NCBI RefSeq assembly: GCF_000214135.1
Contig: NZ_AFIE01000004.1
Location: 1 to 64,000, forward strand
DNA from: Acinetobacter sp. P8-3-8
Lineage (GTDB): Bacteria > Pseudomonadota > Gammaproteobacteria > Pseudomonadales > Moraxellaceae
Direction of reading: 5' to 3'
DNA: 64,000 nt
In this document: positions 17,274-27,243 of the stretch, piece by piece
Numbering within the stretch: position 1 is the stretch's first letter
Layout: every line of letters starts with the position of its first letter
Made by a program: the position numbers and the translations under genes
The notes under the pieces: generated by a model
Told to the model about the DNA's origin: nothing
Seen by the model: the letters and a program-made list of their open reading frames with translations, nothing else
The model's database searches: none

Positions 17274-18191
17274 ATGTCTGCTTTATCATTATGCCTGAAT
17301 AAACGTGCTTCATTTATATCGATTTTGAGTATAGCGTTGTTTTTAAATTCAATGGCTTATGCGAAACCAGACTTGCAACCACTTGGTGCAAATATTGCCG
17401 ATCAAGGATCAAAATATTATCAATTTCAGATTCATCACTTTCAATCTGCTGATCAACAGCGTCATTATAAAGTTTGGTTAGGCATTCCCAAACACATCAA
17501 TAAAAATAAAGCCTTACCTGCAATTTTTATGCTGGATGGTAATTCAGTCATGGCTCGTTTAGATGAGTCATTATTAAAAAAACAAGCTGAACAAGACAGC
17601 CCAGTTCTTGTCGTTATAGGTTATGAGAGTAATTTGCCGTTTGAATCCGCTTCTCGTTCAGTGGATTATACCCCTACGGATGAATCTGGGCTGATCTCAG
17701 CCGACCCACGTAATCCTGAGCGAATGGCGGGTGGAAGTCAGCAATATCGAGCATTGATGTTTAAAGAAATCATGCCTTGGGTGAATACGCAGGTCAAACT
17801 TGATCCACAACGTACAGCGTTATGGGGACATTCTTATGGTGGTTTATTTGTATTAGATACGCTGTTGCATAGTGATCAATTTTCACATTATTTTTCAGCC
17901 AGTCCATCTCTGACTTGGGCAGATCGACGTATTCTCAATGCTGTAGAAAAAGTAAAAGCTGAACAGGTCAATGCAAAAAAGCTATGGGTTATGGAGGGTG
18001 ATTTTGTGCCAAAAGCAGAACAACCAATTAGCCCAAATGCAGATCGAGATATGATTAAAAATAATCGCCAATTGGTTTTAGATTTAGCGAGCAAAGGCGT
18101 TGATGCCAAATTAATGCTTTATCCTCATTTGAGTCATGGAGCGGTTTTTCAGGCCTCGTTGATGGATGTTTTAAACAATCGATTATTTTAA
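17274..18191 (+). CDS. Secreted alpha/beta hydrolase, probable ferric-siderophore esterase (IroE/BesA-like)
   Basis: About 305 residues with a Sec signal (hydrophobic 13-28, ending MAYA). The esterase-D fold shows LPAIFMLDGN, the nucleophile Ser187 in WGHSYGG, and a C-terminal HLSHG supplying the His. DYTPTDESG and RALMFKEIMPWV are typical of the IroE/Fes/BesA group that splits ester siderophores. The perfect Fur box upstream fits release of iron in the periplasm; actual substrate is not proven. ATG 17274 is used, not TTG 17268. No siderophore synthesis or receptor genes are in the window. Confidence 0.82.
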   Translation: MSALSLCLNKRASFISILSIALFLNSMAYAKPDLQPLGANIADQGSKYYQFQIHHFQSADQQRHYKVWLGIPKHINKNKALPAIFMLDGNSVMARLDESLLKKQAEQDSPVLVVIGYESNLPFESASRSVDYTPTDESGLISADPRNPERMAGGSQQYRALMFKEIMPWVNTQVKLDPQRTALWGHSYGGLFVLDTLLHSDQFSHYFSASPSLTWADRRILNAVEKVKAEQVNAKKLWVMEGDFVPKAEQPISPNADRDMIKNNRQLVLDLASKGVDAKLMLYPHLSHGAVFQASLMDVLNNRLF

Positions 18192-18260
18192 ATTTCAATT
18201 TGCGAAATTCGCTGTTTTCCATAGTAGACTAGACGCAGAAATCAGCGATTAAAAAGAAGT

Positions 18261-19535
18261 ATGTCAGATACCCAAATACCACTTCCAGAACGTCTTCGTC
18301 CACGTGACTTGGCTGAAATCATCGGGCAAGATCACTTGCTTGGTGAAAATGCGCCTTTACGTCAAATGATTGATCAAGGTCACTTACCTTCAATTATTTT
18401 TTGGGGGCCACCTGGGGTTGGGAAAACCACGATTGCTTTACTCTTAGCGCAAGCGGTAGATCGTCCTTTTGTGAGTTTATCTGCACTGAATACGGGTGTT
18501 AAAGAACTACGTGAAATTATTGCAGAAAGTGGTGATTTGCTGACACCTGTGGTTTTTATTGATGAAATTCATCGTTTTAATAAGTCACAGCAAGATGCAC
18601 TATTAAACGCTGTTGAAAAAGGCAAAATTACCTTAATCGGTGCGACAACCGAGAATCCATCTTTTGAAGTAAATAGCGCATTGCTATCACGCTGTCAGGT
18701 TTATACATTACATGCGCTGAGCAATGAAGCCATTCAAGATTTAATCCTTCGTGCGGTTCAACAAGATCATTTTTTAAAAGAACGCCATATTCAAATTGAA
18801 GAATTTGATGCATTGGTTCAATTTGCTGCTGGTGATGCACGTAAGGCCTTAAATTTAATTGATTTAATTGCCAGCACTTTTGAAGTAGGTATTGAAAATA
18901 TTGTCACCAATGCGATTGTTGTGAAAGTTGCACAGCAGAATATTGCACGTTATGACAAGTCAGGCGAGCAACATTACGATCTGGTGTCGGCTTTTATTAA
19001 ATCCATTCGTGGAAGTGATCCTGACGCAACTTTATATTGGATGGCACGGATGTTAAAAGGCGGAGAAGATCCAGTCTTTATTGCACGCCGTATGTTGATT
19101 GCTGCTTCGGAGGATATTGGTAATTCAAATCCAAATGCGTTGTTGCTCGCTGGAGAATGTTTCCGTTCAGTACAAGCGATTGGTATGCCTGAATGTCGTA
19201 TTATTTTGGGACAATGCGCAGTTTATTTAGCGACCAGTGCCAAGAGTAACAGTACTTATTTAGCGATTAATAAAGCGTTAGAATTGGCTGATAAAACTGC
19301 AAACCTTCCTGTGCCGTTGCATTTACGCAATGCACCGACCAAGTTGATGAAAGAACAAGGTTATGGTGTGGATTATCTTTATCCGCATAATTATCCTGAG
19401 CATTTTGTACTTCAGGAATATTTACCACCTGAACTCAAAGGCACGAAATTATACGAATCTGCACGTAATAAACGTGAAGTTGAAGGGGAACGTTTACAGC
19501 AACGTCGTTGGCAACAAGAACAGCAACAACAATAA
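18261..19535 (+). CDS. rarA: Replication-associated recombination protein RarA (MgsA)
   Basis: A 424-residue AAA+ ATPase of the clamp-loader clade that acts at stalled replication forks. Walker A GPPGVGKT (49-56), Walker [11 protein letters not shown] (D101, E102), sensor 1 [11 protein letters not shown] and the C-terminal tetramerisation region ([32 protein letters not shown]-like) are all in place. A Gln-rich tail ([12 protein letters not shown]) ends the protein. It follows the esterase by 69 bp but probably has its own promoter. Confidence 0.95.
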   Translation: MSDTQIPLPERLRPRDLAEIIGQDHLLGENAPLRQMIDQGHLPSIIFWGPPGVGKTTIALLLAQAVDRPFVSLSALNTGVKELREIIAESGDLLTPVVFIDEIHRFNKSQQDALLNAVEKGKITLIGATTENPSFEVNSALLSRCQVYTLHALSNEAIQDLILRAVQQDHFLKERHIQIEEFDALVQFAAGDARKALNLIDLIASTFEVGIENIVTNAIVVKVAQQNIARYDKSGEQHYDLVSAFIKSIRGSDPDATLYWMARMLKGGEDPVFIARRMLIAASEDIGNSNPNALLLAGECFRSVQAIGMPECRIILGQCAVYLATSAKSNSTYLAINKALELADKTANLPVPLHLRNAPTKLMKEQGYGVDYLYPHNYPEHFVLQEYLPPELKGTKLYESARNKREVEGERLQQRRWQQEQQQQ

Positions 19536-19540
19536 GTGAG

Positions 19541-19575
19541 ATTGATGCATAGCTTCGACTAAGTTATGCATCAAT
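19541..19575. terminator. Hairpin after rarA
   Basis: An 11-bp perfect stem ATTGATGCATA/TATGCATCAAT extends through CTT/AAG to a small loop. There is no T-run behind it, so it may stabilise the rarA 3' end or mark a weak terminator before the next gene. Confidence 0.45.
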
Positions 19576-19609
19576 TGGAAAATACATTTGCAATGATTCA
19601 GAATTGATT

Positions 19610-21961
19610 ATGAAATTATCTCTTTTATCGCTCACAGTCGTTACGCTCTTTCCTGTCCTCAGTTATGCTGAAATTTCTACAAAAATTACAACAAAAGCGC
19701 AAACTCAAACCATTTCGGCAACTCAACTCAAAGTGCTTTATCAACAAAATTTCACCCAACAAAAAACCATTCCTCAAGGTTGGCGTATTCCTGGGAATAA
19801 TGCAGGCAATGTTTATGTGGAAAAAGGGGTACTGAATATTGATGGTCGTGCGAATGCGATGCAGACCACTTCAATTTTATTGCCACAAAATTTAGAAAAA
19901 CAGCAAAACTATCGAATTGATTTAGAATTGAGTTTAGATCAGCCCCTGAATAATTCACGTTGGGGTAGTGTGATTTATGATGTGACAGAAGCACAAGGTG
20001 TGATTCCAAGTCGCTATTATCAATTTACATTGCGTGCAGATACCACAGCGAAAAATGGTACGGAGTTTGGTCGACGTAAAGCCAATGGGCAGTGGGAACT
20101 GATTGAAACTAAAGAATTTTCTGAAAATATCAAACCGAATCAGTGGTATAAAGCCAGTATCGTCGTATCAGGACAGCGCGTACAGCATTATTTAAATGGT
20201 CAATTGATGCAAGATGTTGAATTGGAACAGCTTTCAGCCAAAGGGGGGATTGGTTTATCTGCAGCAGGTGTTATTTTAAAAGTTAAAAATATTCAAGTAT
20301 CTGAACAAGTGACCGCTTTACCCAACTTACAAAATAAAGTGATCCAAGTTCATGAAATTGAAAGTAATGTTGCTTTAGCACCGACGATTATTCAAAAAGT
20401 AGAAAATAGCAGTTCGCCGTTAAATTCAGCCAATCAGCTTTATTATCAACTTGATGAGCAGCTCAATTTAATCAATCAAAATGGACAAAATATAGGGACT
20501 TTGGCGCAATATTTAGCACAGCCTCAGCGTAATATGATTCCTGTACTCGAAATCCAAACACCGAAAACACTAGAAGCTTTGAAATTATTGGCGAATACTC
20601 AAGATATTAGTGATATTACCTTATTGTCGAAAAGTGATGATCTCTTAAAAGTAGCACATCAAATCATACCTACAGTACGTACAGCTTTAGATTTAAGTGC
20701 TGAAAAATTAAAAGATAATCATAAAAGTCTTTCAGAAATTATCCGCCGTAGCAATCAAGCCTATGCAAGAATTGTGGTTTTGCCACAGTCGTTGGCCAAT
20801 AAAAGCAGTGTTAGTTTTATTCAACGACATTTAATGACGGTTTGGATGGATAGTTCTGCTACACAACTGCAACAGGTGGCGCAAATTTTAACGTCGGGTG
20901 TGAATGGCGTCATGACTACGCAAAGTACATTATTCAGTAGCGTTTTAAAGCAATTTCCTAAAAATACCTTGTTGCGTAAACCGTTTATTATTGGACATCG
21001 TGGTGTGCCGAGTCTGGAAGATGAAAATACTTTAGAAAGTGCGAAACATGCTGTGGCTTTAGGTGCAGATATTGTCGAAAACGATATTTATCTGACTAAA
21101 GATCAACAACTGGTGGTGATGCATGACGCAACGGTTGATCGTACTACAACGTCAACAGGTAAAATTGAGGAGATGACACTTGCTCAAGTTCAACAACTCA
21201 AATCAAAAAATAAAGGCTATAAAATTCCGACACTTGCAGAATATTTTTCAAACTTTAAGTACAATCCAAACTTTGTCTTAATGATTGAAATGAAAAGTGC
21301 TGATCCACGATTAGTGCCAAAAATGCAGGATGAAATTAAAAAGTATCAAGTTGAAAATCAGGTGGTTACAACCTCTTTTAATATAGATCAAGTGGCACGT
21401 GCGCAGACATTATTACCCAATATTCCACGGGGTTTACTGGTGGGTAGCATGCCTAAAAACTATAATAATTTGGTCAATGCCAAACAAATCAATGCAGATG
21501 TTCAAACGTATCATTCATCTTATAACCCTGCATATCGTGCAGATTTAATCGCTTTATTAGAAATAACAAAACATCGTGGTATTAGCTTTTGGCCGTGGGC
21601 ATTGAATGATGAAACCTTTAAAAAACTTTATATCGCAGGCACATACGGAATAACAACGAATTCAGTACAGCTTTATTCAGCTTATGTTGTTGATGTTCAA
21701 GTGCCACAAAATATGAAGGTTGAAATGAATCAGGCTGTACAAGTGACGGCTCAACTCACCCAACAAGATCAGACTCAATCTAGCCAAGAGATCAGCAATT
21801 TTCTGGTTTTATCAGGTTCACCCAAGTATGAGCTTAAAAATGGTCAATTGCGCTTTTCTGAAAAGGGAACAGCTTATGTTTTAGCAGGCTATCAATATCA
21901 GATTGATCCGCAAAATTTTTATCATATCTTTTCAGCACCTATGAAGGTGGTGGTGAAGTAG
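19610..21961 (+). CDS. Exported glycerophosphodiester phosphodiesterase with N-terminal jelly-roll-like domain
   Basis: About 783 residues: signal peptide ending LSYAE; residues about 45-230 look like a concanavalin/DUF1080-type beta-sandwich (NVYVEKGVLNIDGRA, INLELS-like strands, GGIGLSAAGV); a linker region 250-455; then a GDPD TIM barrel (about 460-690) with FIIGHRGVPSLEDENTLES, ADIVENDIYLTKDQQLVVMHD and LMIEMKS; and a C-terminal beta module. The catalytic HR...E.D...H set is intact. It would hydrolyse glycerophosphodiesters in the periplasm. The fused N-terminal module is unusual. ATG 19610 is preferred to TTG 19604. Confidence 0.87.
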   Translation: MKLSLLSLTVVTLFPVLSYAEISTKITTKAQTQTISATQLKVLYQQNFTQQKTIPQGWRIPGNNAGNVYVEKGVLNIDGRANAMQTTSILLPQNLEKQQNYRIDLELSLDQPLNNSRWGSVIYDVTEAQGVIPSRYYQFTLRADTTAKNGTEFGRRKANGQWELIETKEFSENIKPNQWYKASIVVSGQRVQHYLNGQLMQDVELEQLSAKGGIGLSAAGVILKVKNIQVSEQVTALPNLQNKVIQVHEIESNVALAPTIIQKVENSSSPLNSANQLYYQLDEQLNLINQNGQNIGTLAQYLAQPQRNMIPVLEIQTPKTLEALKLLANTQDISDITLLSKSDDLLKVAHQIIPTVRTALDLSAEKLKDNHKSLSEIIRRSNQAYARIVVLPQSLANKSSVSFIQRHLMTVWMDSSATQLQQVAQILTSGVNGVMTTQSTLFSSVLKQFPKNTLLRKPFIIGHRGVPSLEDENTLESAKHAVALGADIVENDIYLTKDQQLVVMHDATVDRTTTSTGKIEEMTLAQVQQLKSKNKGYKIPTLAEYFSNFKYNPNFVLMIEMKSADPRLVPKMQDEIKKYQVENQVVTTSFNIDQVARAQTLLPNIPRGLLVGSMPKNYNNLVNAKQINADVQTYHSSYNPAYRADLIALLEITKHRGISFWPWALNDETFKKLYIAGTYGITTNSVQLYSAYVVDVQVPQNMKVEMNQAVQVTAQLTQQDQTQSSQEISNFLVLSGSPKYELKNGQLRFSEKGTAYVLAGYQYQIDPQNFYHIFSAPMKVVVK

Positions 21962-22034
21962 ATGATGGTTTGAATTTATCTGGAAGAGATCCAAATACAA
22001 AAGCGGATGAGTTATTCTAAAAATATTTGAAATA

Positions 22035-22062
22035 AAAAACCGAGCTATTCAGCTCGGTTTTT
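22035..22062. terminator. Bidirectional intrinsic terminator
   Basis: A perfect 12-bp stem AAAAACCGAGCT/AGCTCGGTTTTT with an ATTC loop and T-runs on both strands separates the convergent glycerophosphodiesterase and purC genes. Confidence 0.92.
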
Positions 22063-22082
22063 CAATACTTCGTTATCTAAAA

Positions 22083-22802
22083 TTAGATATCAGAAAGGTC
22101 TACACCGATACGAGTAGCCACTTCTTCATAAGCTTCAACAACACCACCTAAACCTTGACGGAAACGGTCTTTGTCGAGTTTTTTCTTAGTGTCTTTGTCC
22201 CATAAACGGCAACCGTCTGGAGAGAATTCATCACCAAGAACGATACGGTCATGGAACACACCAAATTCAAGTTTAAAATCAACCAATAACATGTTGCCTT
22301 GATCGAACAAGTCTTTAAGCACCACATTTACTTTTTGAGTGAGTTCTTTCATTTGTGCCAATTGCTCAGCATTCGCCCAACCCAAAGCAATTGCTTGAGA
22401 TTCGTTAACCATTGGATCGCCCAAAGCATCATCTTTGAAGAACAATTCAAAAGTTGGTGGAGTAAGTTCTAAGCCTTCTTCTACACCTAAACGACGGCAT
22501 AATGAACCCGCTGCATAGTTACGCATTACGCATTCAACAGGAATCATTTGTAATTTTTTAACTAAAACTTCAGTCGGAGAAAGCAGTTCTTCGAAGTGAG
22601 TTTCAATACCAGCAGCAGCCAATTTTTCCATGATAAAGGCATTAAAACGGTTATTTACCTTACCTTTACGATCTAGTTGCTCTATCTTTTCGCCGTTAAA
22701 TGCTGATGCATCATCACGGAAAACAAGAATTAAATGATCTGCGCTATCTGTTTCATAAACGGATTTCGCTTTACCAGTATAGAGCAAGGTTTGTTTTAAC
22801 AT
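22083..22802 (-). CDS. purC: Phosphoribosylaminoimidazole-succinocarboxamide synthase PurC
   Basis: 239 residues; ATP-dependent ligation of aspartate to CAIR in purine synthesis. The start [19 protein letters not shown] carries the nucleotide-binding GKAKxxY motif; [20 protein letters not shown] and [14 protein letters not shown] are SAICAR synthetase hallmarks. ATG 22802 gives the standard length; the frame continues upstream into bamC without similarity. It is the last gene of dapA-bamC-purC, a gene order also known in E. coli, 37 bp after bamC. Confidence 0.96.
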   Translation of the reverse strand: MLKQTLLYTGKAKSVYETDSADHLILVFRDDASAFNGEKIEQLDRKGKVNNRFNAFIMEKLAAAGIETHFEELLSPTEVLVKKLQMIPVECVMRNYAAGSLCRRLGVEEGLELTPPTFELFFKDDALGDPMVNESQAIALGWANAEQLAQMKELTQKVNVVLKDLFDQGNMLLVDFKLEFGVFHDRIVLGDEFSPDGCRLWDKDTKKKLDKDRFRQGLGGVVEAYEEVATRIGVDLSDI

Positions 22803-22839
22803 GGGGGAACCTTTTGCAAATAAAAATTGCCTAGAAGGA

Positions 22840-23448
22840 CTAGGCTGGCCAGTTTTGGTAAATCTGGGATAACAGTTCAGCAGCTTTTTCTTTATCTGCA
22901 AAACTGTTGTCAGCATTGAACAGGGCAAGCGTATTGCTCGATCCCACTGAGTTAAGTTTTAAAATATAAGTTTGTTTGTCGATCTTAATCGTCGCTTCAT
23001 AACCGCTTTTGCTTTGACTATCGACCTTAATATTTAAACTACTCAGTGTGGCAAGTGCATACTGCCAAATTGTAGCAGAATTTCCATCAATTTTAATCAG
23101 TGGATTGCCGTTTCCATCGGTTAAAAGTTGCGGACGACCTACGCTTTCATTCGATGCTGAAGTTTCATTTGTTGATGTGCTGATTTGAGCAGTTTCAGGA
23201 CGTGGCACTTCATAGCGGTTACCACGTTTATTTTCAAACTTAGGCGCATGTTGAATCGCTTGAGCGTCAACGATCGGCGCTGGATACAAAGGCGAAGCAG
23301 GTCTAACCATTGTTCCTTCAGGATAATTAAGTGGCTCTACTGTGGTCGTATTTTTATAATCTAAAGAACCATTGCTGATCCCAAGTGAACTACAACCCGC
23401 CAAACTTAAAGCTGAAAGGGCAAGAGTTAAACCTAAACGTAATTGCAT
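22840..23448 (-). CDS. bamC: BamC-like outer-membrane lipoprotein
   Basis: 202 residues with a lipoprotein signal ending SLAGC (Cys19). The region DYKN....EPLNYPEG....P.SPLYPAP resembles the N-terminal segment by which BamC contacts BamD, and its position between dapA and purC is the classical nlpB/bamC location. E. coli BamC has about 344 residues, so here only one of the two C-terminal helix-grip domains (roughly 125-200) appears to be present. Assigned by position and partial similarity. Confidence 0.78.
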   Translation of the reverse strand: MQLRLGLTLALSALSLAGCSSLGISNGSLDYKNTTTVEPLNYPEGTMVRPASPLYPAPIVDAQAIQHAPKFENKRGNRYEVPRPETAQISTSTNETSASNESVGRPQLLTDGNGNPLIKIDGNSATIWQYALATLSSLNIKVDSQSKSGYEATIKIDKQTYILKLNSVGSSNTLALFNADNSFADKEKAAELLSQIYQNWPA

Positions 23449-23463
23449 AATACTAAGCTCTTA

Positions 23464-24360
23464 TTAAATGATACCCACTGCTTTGAGTTCTTCACGCAGT
23501 GGTGTACGGTATTGTTCTGCAAGTGGCGTTAATGGTAAGCGAATGCCTGTACCAATTAATTCCATTTCATGGAGTGCCCATTTGACTGGAATTGGGTTGG
23601 ATTCACAAAATAGAATATTGTTTAATTTTGCAACTTGGCTGTCTTTGGCTTGTGCAACATCAGTTTGACCTGCAAGTGCAGCAGCACAAAGTTCGCTCAT
23701 GATTTTTGGGGCAATATTGGCTGTTACAGAGATGTTGCCTTGCGCACCTAGCGCGATCAATTGACATGCTGTTTCATCATCACCTGAATACACAGCCATG
23801 TTTTTGTCTTTTAAGCCATCAATCAGTTCTTTACCACGTGGCACATCGCCAGTCGCGTCTTTAATACCCACAATATTTGGAATATCTGCCAAACGAATAG
23901 CCGTGTCGTTGTGCATATCTACACCAGTACGACCCGGTACATTGTAAAGAATGATCGGTAAATCTACGGCTTCAGCGACGGCTTTATAATGTTGAAATAA
24001 GCCTTCTTGTGTTGGTTTATTATAATAAGGCGTAACGAGCAGCGCAGCATCTGCACCGAGTTGTTTTGCTTCTTTGGTGAGCTCAATCGCTTCGTGTGTT
24101 GAGTTTGCACCAGTACCAGCAATAATTGGAATACGTTTATTGGCTACACGGATAATTTCTTTAATGACTTGTGTGTGTTCTGCCAAAGTAAGAGTAGATG
24201 CTTCGCCAGTTGTACCGACAGCAACAATACTATTAGTGCCTTGTTCTATGTGCCACTCAACGAGCTTCTCGAGACCCTTCCAATCTACGCTGCCATCTTC
24301 GAACATAGGGGTGACGATTGCGACAATTGAGCCTTGAATGATCTGTGCTTGCTGAGTCAT
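23464..24360 (-). CDS. dapA: 4-hydroxy-tetrahydrodipicolinate synthase DapA
   Basis: 298 residues; condenses pyruvate with aspartate semialdehyde, the first committed step to lysine and diaminopimelate. The Schiff-base Lys167 is in VGIKDATGD, Tyr139 in ILYNVPGRTG with Arg144, and the GTTGEASTL loop binds pyruvate. The length is standard. It leads the dapA-bamC-purC group, 15 bp upstream of bamC; the promoter should lie in the long gap to the right. Confidence 0.97.
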   Translation of the reverse strand: MTQQAQIIQGSIVAIVTPMFEDGSVDWKGLEKLVEWHIEQGTNSIVAVGTTGEASTLTLAEHTQVIKEIIRVANKRIPIIAGTGANSTHEAIELTKEAKQLGADAALLVTPYYNKPTQEGLFQHYKAVAEAVDLPIILYNVPGRTGVDMHNDTAIRLADIPNIVGIKDATGDVPRGKELIDGLKDKNMAVYSGDDETACQLIALGAQGNISVTANIAPKIMSELCAAALAGQTDVAQAKDSQVAKLNNILFCESNPIPVKWALHEMELIGTGIRLPLTPLAEQYRTPLREELKAVGII

Positions 24361-24889
24361 TTTGAAAAAATATCCTATTTTTCCATCTACAGTTTACGTT
24401 GTGTAAAAATATATGTAGATGGTTGCAGTATTTTGATTTGAGCGAGAAACAATCATTTTAGAGATTGAGTAATGCTTATGCAAATTATGACTGATTCAGC
24501 GAGTGAGAACAATACGATTTATTCAAAGCTGAAGAAATCTTTATAAAAAGAAACAAATAGATTTTAACGCTTTTGAATATAGGCCTATGCATTGCTATAT
24601 TTTCTTTGTCAAAGACGATTCAGAGGGTATTTCTAAGATAGAAATACCAGTTACAGTCATGTCGTTAAAGGATGTGGTAAAAGGCTAATTTTGTTGATTA
24701 TGTTCGCTGTATCAGCTCTTTTAACTTTACTGTGATGCTTTTCATAGCATTGAATCGTTGTTGAATATTTTGATTATGATTGAGAACTCGCATTTTTAGG
24801 CTTTTTTATTGTATGTTGAGTCATATAGGATTTTTATTTTCATCACTAAGATCTTTACATAGGATTTAGTTTAAAAGGGAATAGGGGAA
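24361..24889. other. Intergenic, divergent promoters of dapA and pncA
   Basis: 529 bp. It must carry the dapA promoter (leftward) and the pncA promoter (rightward; AGGGGAA precedes the pncA ATG). A coding-like open stretch at 24531-24688 on the plus strand lacks a ribosome-binding site and is treated as a possible remnant only. No RNA gene or clear operator seen. Confidence 0.5.
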
Positions 24890-25543
24890 ATGTTGCAATC
24901 TGAGCGTAGTGTTTTAATTGTTGTTGATGTTCAAAATGGTTTTACATCGGGTGGAAATTTAGCGGTCGCAAATGCCGAGCAGATTATTCCAACCATTAAC
25001 CAATTGGCACAGCATTTTGAAAATATTGTCCTCACTCAAGATTGGCATCCTGCAAACCATATTTCTTTTGCTGAAAATCATCCTGATAAAAAAGCGTATG
25101 ACACGATTCGACTAGATTATGGTACACAAGTCTTGTGGCCATCACATTGTGTACAAGGTTCACAAGATGCTGAATTTCATCCTGATTTAAATATTCCAAC
25201 AGCACAAATGATTATTCGTAAAGGCTTTCATTCTCAAATAGACAGCTATTCGGCATTCATGGAAGCTGATCATAAAACTACAACAGGTTTAGCAGGTTAT
25301 CTCAAAGAGCGTGGCATAGATACGGTATATATTGTTGGAATTGCGACAGATTTCTGTGTGGCGTGGACTGCGATAGATGCGGCTAAATTAGGGTTTAAAA
25401 CCTTTGTAATTTCAGATGCAACGAAAGCCATTGATTTGCAAGGGTCTTTGCAACATGCATGGCAAGAAATGTTGGCTGCTGGGGTGAAACGAGTGGTTGC
25501 GCATCAAATTTTAAATGTAACTGATCCTATTCAATCCTCATAA
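24890..25543 (+). CDS. pncA: Nicotinamidase PncA
   Basis: 217 residues; deamidates nicotinamide to nicotinate for NAD salvage. The catalytic triad is Asp13 (VVDVQNGF), Lys111 (IRKGFHS) and Cys156 (GIATDFCV). Metal ligands are in DWHPANH (Asp52, His54) and near SHC. Length and motif order match E. coli PncA. Its product is the substrate of PncB, encoded about 16 kb away at 41923. A BASS-type transporter gene follows 63 bp downstream. Confidence 0.95.
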   Translation: MLQSERSVLIVVDVQNGFTSGGNLAVANAEQIIPTINQLAQHFENIVLTQDWHPANHISFAENHPDKKAYDTIRLDYGTQVLWPSHCVQGSQDAEFHPDLNIPTAQMIIRKGFHSQIDSYSAFMEADHKTTTGLAGYLKERGIDTVYIVGIATDFCVAWTAIDAAKLGFKTFVISDATKAIDLQGSLQHAWQEMLAAGVKRVVAHQILNVTDPIQSS

Positions 25544-25606
25544 GCTGATAAAAATACAACATTCATAGGATGCTTCTATTAATATAAGCCATATAGCGCA
25601 TAGTAA

Positions 25607-26596
25607 ATGTCTGTTTTGGTGGGAATGATGTCTGCAATTTTACGTTTTAGTCAGTTTGTACAAAAAACTTTTGCGTTATGGGTAGTGGTTTTTGCTTTTC
25701 TTGCCCTGTGTTTCCCATCGGCTTTTGTCTGGATGAAGGCTTATATTCCGTGGGTTTTGGGCATTATCATGCTTGGAATGGGCATGACCATGACACTGGA
25801 TGATTTCAAAGGTGTTTTACAAAACCCTAAAGCTGTGGTGATTGGCGTCATTGCTCAGTTTGTGATTATGCCCGGACTGGCCTATCTCTTATGTCAACTC
25901 TTTCAATTACCTGCTGAAATTGCAGTCGGAGTGATATTGGTTGGCTGTTGTCCTGGTGGTACGGCTTCGAATGTAATCGCTTATATGGCCAAAGCAAATA
26001 CGGCTTTATCTGTTGCGTGTACCACGGTTTCTACCTTTTTAGCGCCGATTTTGACCCCTGCGATTTTCTATGTTTTAGCCAGCCAATGGATTCCAATCGA
26101 CGCAGGATCGATGTTTATCGACATTCTTAAAGTGGTGATTTTCCCCATTATTATCGGCGTTGTATTAAGAAGTTTATTTAAGCAAAAAACAGAACAGTAC
26201 ATTCAGCTTATGCCACTGATTTCAGTTATCGCAATTGTTGCGATTGTAGCGGCAATTATTGCAGCCAGTAAGGCTTCAATTTTGCAGTCTGGTTTACTCA
26301 TTCTAGTTGTAGTGATGTTACATAACAGTTTAGGCTTTTTCTTAGGATATTGGGCAAGTCGTTTATTTAAATTGTCTTATCCCGATGCTAAGGCGGTGGC
26401 GATCGAAGTTGGCATGCAAAATTCAGGTTTGGGCGTGACTTTGGCTGCTATTCATTTTGCAGCATCACCGATTACTGCTGTGCCGAGTGCAATTTTTAGT
26501 TTATGGCACAATATTTCAGGCCCTGCTTTAGCAACGTATTGGGCAGCAAAAGCAGATAAAAAATCTAAAAAGCAAACAATAGAATCAACAGAATAA
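25607..26596 (+). CDS. Bile acid:sodium symporter (BASS) family transporter
   Basis: 329 residues with about nine or ten hydrophobic segments. GMGMTMTLDDFKGV, the VLVGCCPGGTASNVIAYMAKAN crossover motif and AIEVGMQNSGLGVTLA are diagnostic of bacterial BASS transporters (YocS/PanS-like), which move organic anions with sodium. The substrate is unknown; the downstream position after pncA suggests, without proof, a link to cofactor precursors such as pantoate. In-frame ATGs at 25625 and 25628 are alternative starts. A terminator follows. Confidence 0.88.
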   Translation: MSVLVGMMSAILRFSQFVQKTFALWVVVFAFLALCFPSAFVWMKAYIPWVLGIIMLGMGMTMTLDDFKGVLQNPKAVVIGVIAQFVIMPGLAYLLCQLFQLPAEIAVGVILVGCCPGGTASNVIAYMAKANTALSVACTTVSTFLAPILTPAIFYVLASQWIPIDAGSMFIDILKVVIFPIIIGVVLRSLFKQKTEQYIQLMPLISVIAIVAIVAAIIAASKASILQSGLLILVVVMLHNSLGFFLGYWASRLFKLSYPDAKAVAIEVGMQNSGLGVTLAAIHFAASPITAVPSAIFSLWHNISGPALATYWAAKADKKSKKQTIESTE

Positions 26597-26620
26597 ATAT
26601 TGATTAGACTTCTATTTTAG

Positions 26621-26640
26621 AGAGCTTCGGCTCTTTTTTA
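26621..26640 (+). terminator. Intrinsic terminator of the BASS gene
   Basis: AGAGC/GCTCT stem with a stable TTCG tetraloop and a following T6 run on the plus strand. It overlaps the last codon of the convergent DUF523 gene. Confidence 0.85.
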
Positions 26641-27123
26641 TTTTGGTGTGGTTTGTGGGAATGACAATTGTTGTAAAAACGCATCTTCGGTCATCAGTGT
26701 AAACCCATGTTGTTCAAGTAAAGCTACAGTTACGCCTTTACCTGCAATTTTCTGACCTGAAAAAGAACCATCGTAGATCATTTGCGAACCACAAGAAGGG
26801 CTGTTGGCTTTGAGAATGATATGTGTCACTTGATAGTATTGTGCAAGTTCTAATGTTTTGTTTGCACCTAAAATAAATTCTCTTGTTACATCAATTCCTT
26901 GGCTATCTATCACTTTAGCCAGTCCTTGTAAAACTGCAACGCCATCACCATCAATAATTTCAGCAGGGTATCGTGGTGTGGATAATCCACCTGCAACTTC
27001 TGGGCAAATCACAACGGCTTGCTGTGTATCGACCAAGTGTTTAAGTCTGAGTTGTAGGCAATTTTTTGCATCATAGCGAACATTTTCACCGACTAGGCAA
27101 GCGCTGATCAGGTATTTATTCAT
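26638..27123 (-). CDS. DUF523 family protein
   Basis: 161 residues. The N-terminal ISACLVGENVRYDAKN, the VVICPEVAGGLSTPRYPAEI stretch and ILKANSPSCGSQMIYDGSFSGQKIAGKGVTVALL define DUF523, a small domain with conserved cysteines (CLVG, CPE, SPSCG) found alone or fused to DUF1722. The biochemical role is unknown; a metal or Fe-S site is possible. It converges with the BASS gene, and its stop lies in that gene's terminator. Confidence 0.9.
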   Translation of the reverse strand: MNKYLISACLVGENVRYDAKNCLQLRLKHLVDTQQAVVICPEVAGGLSTPRYPAEIIDGDGVAVLQGLAKVIDSQGIDVTREFILGANKTLELAQYYQVTHIILKANSPSCGSQMIYDGSFSGQKIAGKGVTVALLEQHGFTLMTEDAFLQQLSFPQTTPK

Positions 27124-27243
27124 TCGACTCTGCTGTTGGTACGCATTATCCTTGGATTATAAACAAATATCGTGGAGGTACATGTTTATAAATTTAGAAC
27201 TATTGAGCGTTGCAACATTGAATTGAAATTTGGGAATATTTTT

